NCBI RefSeq assembly: GCF_900091505.1
Contig: NZ_LT607409.1
Span: forward strand, 4,030,001-4,094,000
Reading direction: 5' to 3'
DNA length: 64,000 nt
From: Micromonospora chokoriensis
GTDB taxonomy: Bacteria > Actinomycetota > Actinomycetes > Mycobacteriales > Micromonosporaceae
This document shows, piece by piece, positions 60,977 to 64,000 of the stretch; within the stretch, counting starts at the first letter, position 1; every line of letters begins with the position of its first letter. A program made the position numbers and the translations under genes. The notes under the pieces are model-generated. The model ran no database searches, was not told the origin of the DNA, and was given only the letters and a program-made list of their open reading frames with translations.

Positions 60977-63900
60977 ATGTCCGACAGCGTCTTCGCGCAG
61001 TTCACCGCCGTCGACGACCAGCTCGAAGTCGGGTTGCTCGTGCAGCCGGCGATCAACGCCGCCCTGGTGCACAACCGGGTGCCGCTGGTCCGTCACCTCA
61101 CCCTCGTGAACCGGGGCGCGGTGCCGTTGACCGACGTGACGCTGGCGCTGGAGCTGCGCGGCCCGGACGGCGCGTTGACCGAGCCGTGGACGCGTACCCT
61201 CGCTGCGTCGTTGCGCGCCGGGGCGAGCACGAGCTGGGACGACTTCCGCGACTTCACGCCCGACCGCACGCTGCTGTACCGCACCGACGAGGCGTTCCCG
61301 GTCGACTACACCCTCCTGGTGCGGGCGGGGGAGCAGACACTGCGGCTGGTCGCCCCGTCCCGAGTGTTGGCGCACAACGAATGGTTCAACAGCCCTGCCC
61401 TCTACGACAGCCTCGCCGCCTTCGTACAGCCGAACACCCGGGCGGTGGAGGCGGTCCTGCGGGCGGCCGCGCAGCTCCTGCTGGCGCGGACCGGCTCCGG
61501 CTCGTTGCAGGGCTATCAGGAGGGTTCGGAGCGGGCGGCGCTGATCGCCGGCGCGGTGTACGAGGCGCTGCGCCACCTGGAGATCACCTACCAGTCGCTG
61601 CCGGCGTCGTTCGAGAACACCGGCCAGAAGGTACGCACCACGGCAGCGGTCCTCGACGGGCGACTCGGTAACTGCCTCGACCTGTCCGTCACGTACGCCG
61701 CGTGTCTGGAGGCGGCGGGCCTGCACCCGCTCGTTTTCGTCAGCGCGGGGCACGCCTTCGGTGGCTTCCTGCTGGCGGAGGAGCGGCTGGGCTCGGCCGC
61801 GGTGACCGAGACCAACCTGCTGATCTCGATGGTGGACTCCGGTCGGGCCGTACCGGTCGAGCTGACCCGCATCGGGCCGGGCGCGCAGTCGGCGACCTTC
61901 ACCGAGGCGGTACGCGTCGGGCTCGGTCACTTCCGCGGCGACGGTGAGCGCATGCGGGGGGTGGTCGACGTGCACCTGGCGCACCGCTCGGGCATTCAGC
62001 CCCTGCCGTCAGCCGATGAGCTGGTCACCGCGCCACTGCTCAAGGAAGCGACCGCCGATGCAGAAGCATCCCTCGACCTCCCGCCCGGCGTGGCCGCCGC
62101 GAAGCTGCGTCAGCTCGCCGACGACGGCGACGAGGTGGCGCAGCAGTCCGACGGGTCGCCGGCCCGGGTCCAGCAGTGGAAGAAGTCGCTGCTCGACCTG
62201 AGCCTGCGCAACCCGCTGCTCAACCTGCCCAAGCGTGGCCGTGGCCTGGACCTGCACGTGCCGGCGGGTGCGTTGGCCCTGCTGGACGACCTCATCCACG
62301 ACGGTCGTCAGGTGCAGGTCATCCCGCAGGACGACATCAGCCACGTCCACGAGCTGGCCGGGGCGCGTCGGGCGCAGGACCTCGACGCCGAGATCCTCAC
62401 CCGGGAGCTGCGCACCGACCGCCGGGTCTACGGCGCGGTTACCGACGCCCGGTACAAGACGGCGATGCGGGCGTTGCAGCGCGAGGCGCGCACGATGGAA
62501 CAGGAGACCGGTAGCAACTACCTCTACCTGACCATCGGCACGCTGGTGCACACCAAGACGACCGGGGGAGAGGCGTACGCGCCGCTGTTCCTCCTGCCGG
62601 TACGCATCGAGGGGGGCAGCGGCCGTCGCCCGTACGCGATGGTCATCGACGGCGCCGAGGCCGCCAGCCCGAACCACTGCCTGATCGAGTGGTTGCGGGT
62701 CAAGCACAGCGTGCGGATCCCGGAGTTGGAAGCGCCGGTCCTCGACGAGCACGGCATCGACATCGCCAAGACCCTGGCCGCGATCAACACGGGGTTGCTC
62801 GACAACCGGCTCAACTACCGCATCGACGAGACCGCCAGCCTCCGGCTGCTGCAGTTCTCCACCTTCCAGATGTGGCGGGACCTCACCGACCACTGGCCCC
62901 GGTTCATGGAGAACCCGGTCGTCCGGCACCTGGTCGAGTCCTCCGGTGCCACGTTCGACGACCCGGCCCGCCCCGACGACGCCGAGATCATGGTCGACGA
63001 GGCGGACCTGCACCTGCCGATCCCCGCCGACGGCTCGCAGATGCAGGCGATCGTGCGCGCCGAGCGCGGCCACTCCTTCGTCCTGGAGGGCCCGCCCGGC
63101 ACCGGCAAGTCCCAGACCATCACCAACATGATCGCCCGGGCGGTCGGCACCGGCCGGTCGGTGCTCTTCGTCGCCGAGAAGCAGGCCGCGCTGGAGGTGG
63201 TGAAGCGCCGCCTCAAGCAGATCGGCCTCGGACCGTTCGCGCTGGACCTGCACGGGCGTAAGCAGTCCCTCAACGCGATCCGCCAGCAGCTGCGCGACGC
63301 CCTCGACCAGTACGACCAGGGCGGCGACGGCACGTGGACGGCCGTCGAGACGGCCTACCGGACGCGGCTCGCCCCGCTGACCGACTACCCGGCCCAGGTG
63401 CACACCACCAACCCCGTCGGGATGTCGCTCTGGTCGGCCTACGAGCAGACCTTGGCGTACGGGGACGGCCCGGTCGCCCCGATCCCGGTGGCCTATCTGC
63501 ACGCACCGGCCGAGGCACGCGCGCAGGTCGAGACGACACTGCGGGAGTTCCCGGCCGCCGCCCGGTCGGCCCGACTCCGGGCGGCGCACCCGTGGGCGCT
63601 CAGCGGTTGCCGCACCCTCGACGGGCTGCACGGCGCGGCGGTCACCGAGATCGCCGGTGAGCTGGAACGTCTGCGCGCCGACCTCGGCGCGTACCCCGGT
63701 CTGGTCGAGGTGCTGCGGACCCTGCCCGCACCGGAGACCGTCAGTGAATTGCAGGCGGGCGCCTGGCTCGCCGTACGCGGGCTGCTGCCGGACCGGGCGA
63801 CCACGGTGCACGCGAGCGATCGGCGCTGGGACGAGGCGATGGCCCGGCTCCAGGCGGACCTGGCGGCCTTCCGGCAGGGCTTCGCCGGTGAGCTGGCGAC

Positions 63901-64000
63901 CTTCCGGCCGGACGTGTTCGCCCGTCCGGAGCTGACCGCGTGGGACGATGCGGCCCAGGAGGCGGCGAAACGGTTGTTCGGCAAGCGCAAGCGCCGACAG
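60977..64000 (+). CDS. DUF4011 superfamily 1 helicase, N-terminal part (Hhe-like)
   Basis: Open to the window edge: 1008 codons seen, no stop. ATG 60977 with GGAG eight bases upstream. Order: an Ig-like N-terminal region (to ~150); a transglutaminase-like block with GNCLDLSVTYAACLEAAGLH and SAGHAFGGFLL near residues 235-275; the DUF4011 hallmark WKKSLLDLSLRNPLLNLPKR near 400; YLTIGTLVHTK and PLFLLPVRIEGG; then SF1 helicase motif I LEGPPGTGKSQTITN near 705 and VLFVAEKQAALEVVKRRL. In full-length relatives helicase motifs and a Vsr-like nuclease follow. DUF4011-helicase-Vsr proteins (Hhe) have been reported as anti-phage; the nuclease end is not visible here. Confidence 0.82.
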   Translation, partial: MSDSVFAQFTAVDDQLEVGLLVQPAINAALVHNRVPLVRHLTLVNRGAVPLTDVTLALELRGPDGALTEPWTRTLAASLRAGASTSWDDFRDFTPDRTLLYRTDEAFPVDYTLLVRAGEQTLRLVAPSRVLAHNEWFNSPALYDSLAAFVQPNTRAVEAVLRAAAQLLLARTGSGSLQGYQEGSERAALIAGAVYEALRHLEITYQSLPASFENTGQKVRTTAAVLDGRLGNCLDLSVTYAACLEAAGLHPLVFVSAGHAFGGFLLAEERLGSAAVTETNLLISMVDSGRAVPVELTRIGPGAQSATFTEAVRVGLGHFRGDGERMRGVVDVHLAHRSGIQPLPSADELVTAPLLKEATADAEASLDLPPGVAAAKLRQLADDGDEVAQQSDGSPARVQQWKKSLLDLSLRNPLLNLPKRGRGLDLHVPAGALALLDDLIHDGRQVQVIPQDDISHVHELAGARRAQDLDAEILTRELRTDRRVYGAVTDARYKTAMRALQREARTMEQETGSNYLYLTIGTLVHTKTTGGEAYAPLFLLPVRIEGGSGRRPYAMVIDGAEAASPNHCLIEWLRVKHSVRIPELEAPVLDEHGIDIAKTLAAINTGLLDNRLNYRIDETASLRLLQFSTFQMWRDLTDHWPRFMENPVVRHLVESSGATFDDPARPDDAEIMVDEADLHLPIPADGSQMQAIVRAERGHSFVLEGPPGTGKSQTITNMIARAVGTGRSVLFVAEKQAALEVVKRRLKQIGLGPFALDLHGRKQSLNAIRQQLRDALDQYDQGGDGTWTAVETAYRTRLAPLTDYPAQVHTTNPVGMSLWSAYEQTLAYGDGPVAPIPVAYLHAPAEARAQVETTLREFPAAARSARLRAAHPWALSGCRTLDGLHGAAVTEIAGELERLRADLGAYPGLVEVLRTLPAPETVSELQAGAWLAVRGLLPDRATTVHASDRRWDEAMARLQADLAAFRQGFAGELATFRPDVFARPELTAWDDAAQEAAKRLFGKRKRRQ

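Noticed and set aside
62009..63811. 600-codon minus-strand open frame near the right edge
   Set aside because: Opposite the DUF4011 helicase frame, which has clear motifs; shadow.

Overview
The window is very GC-rich, with G/C-dominated third codon positions, frequent GTG starts and many ATGA/GTGA gene overlaps. It carries several actinobacterial hallmarks: a DUF397 plus HTH/DUF5753 pair, DUF6879, NB-ARC/TPR proteins, a small DivIVA-domain protein, a probably F420-dependent LLM oxidoreductase, and secreted DUF1996 and C39 proteins. A Micromonospora-like member of the Micromonosporaceae is my best guess. That rests on overall look, not on a marker gene. No rRNA, tRNA, CRISPR array, transposase or integrase was recognised.

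Left part (1-11.8 kb). It opens with the end of a CoA-transferase and a CitE-like lyase. A four-gene overlapping operon follows (1351-5858): an NB-ARC/TPR protein, a family 2 glycosyltransferase, an alpha/beta hydrolase and a hexapeptide acyltransferase. Then come leftward genes for exported proteins: a DUF305 lipoprotein, a DUF1996 protein behind a LacI-type operator, a C39-like peptidase and an S15 dipeptidyl-peptidase. Three of these are followed by clear hairpin terminators. A 0.8-kb gene-free stretch among them is full of palindromes.

Middle (11.3-38.8 kb). An XRE-cupin regulator diverges from a ten-gene operon (12086-22265) that looks like peptide import plus cytoplasmic breakdown: substrate-binding lipoprotein, two permeases, two ATPases, an amidohydrolase, a DUF885 peptidase, an NTF2-like protein, a TIGR04076 protein and an LLM oxidoreductase. 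A secreted S8 protease follows. From 26.3 to 28.1 kb lie fragments of three unrelated genes around a perfect 48-bp palindrome. Next are an XRE-cupin/MFS exporter pair, a HEAT-like protein, a membrane protein/GH15/aldo-keto reductase operon, and a zinc-hook ATPase with a small HEPN-like partner.

Right part (38.9-64 kb) is a defence island. An HTH-methylase stands before a type I restriction operon: hsdM, a half-length hsdS, a GmrSD-like DUF262 nuclease, hsdR, a Ser/Thr kinase with a TPR-like tail and a DUF4145 protein. The hsdS-DUF262 segment is visibly AT-richer than both flanks and looks exchanged as a block. After the DUF397/HTH pair and the DivIVA gene comes an NB-ARC/TPR (bacterial NLR) gene. 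It shares a short VQARDV-x-GG-[VI]-HF motif with a small protein encoded 1 kb away, the arrangement expected of an amyloid-signalling receptor/effector pair. A single-chain restriction-methylation enzyme and the first 1008 codons of a DUF4011 helicase (Hhe-like) complete the island.
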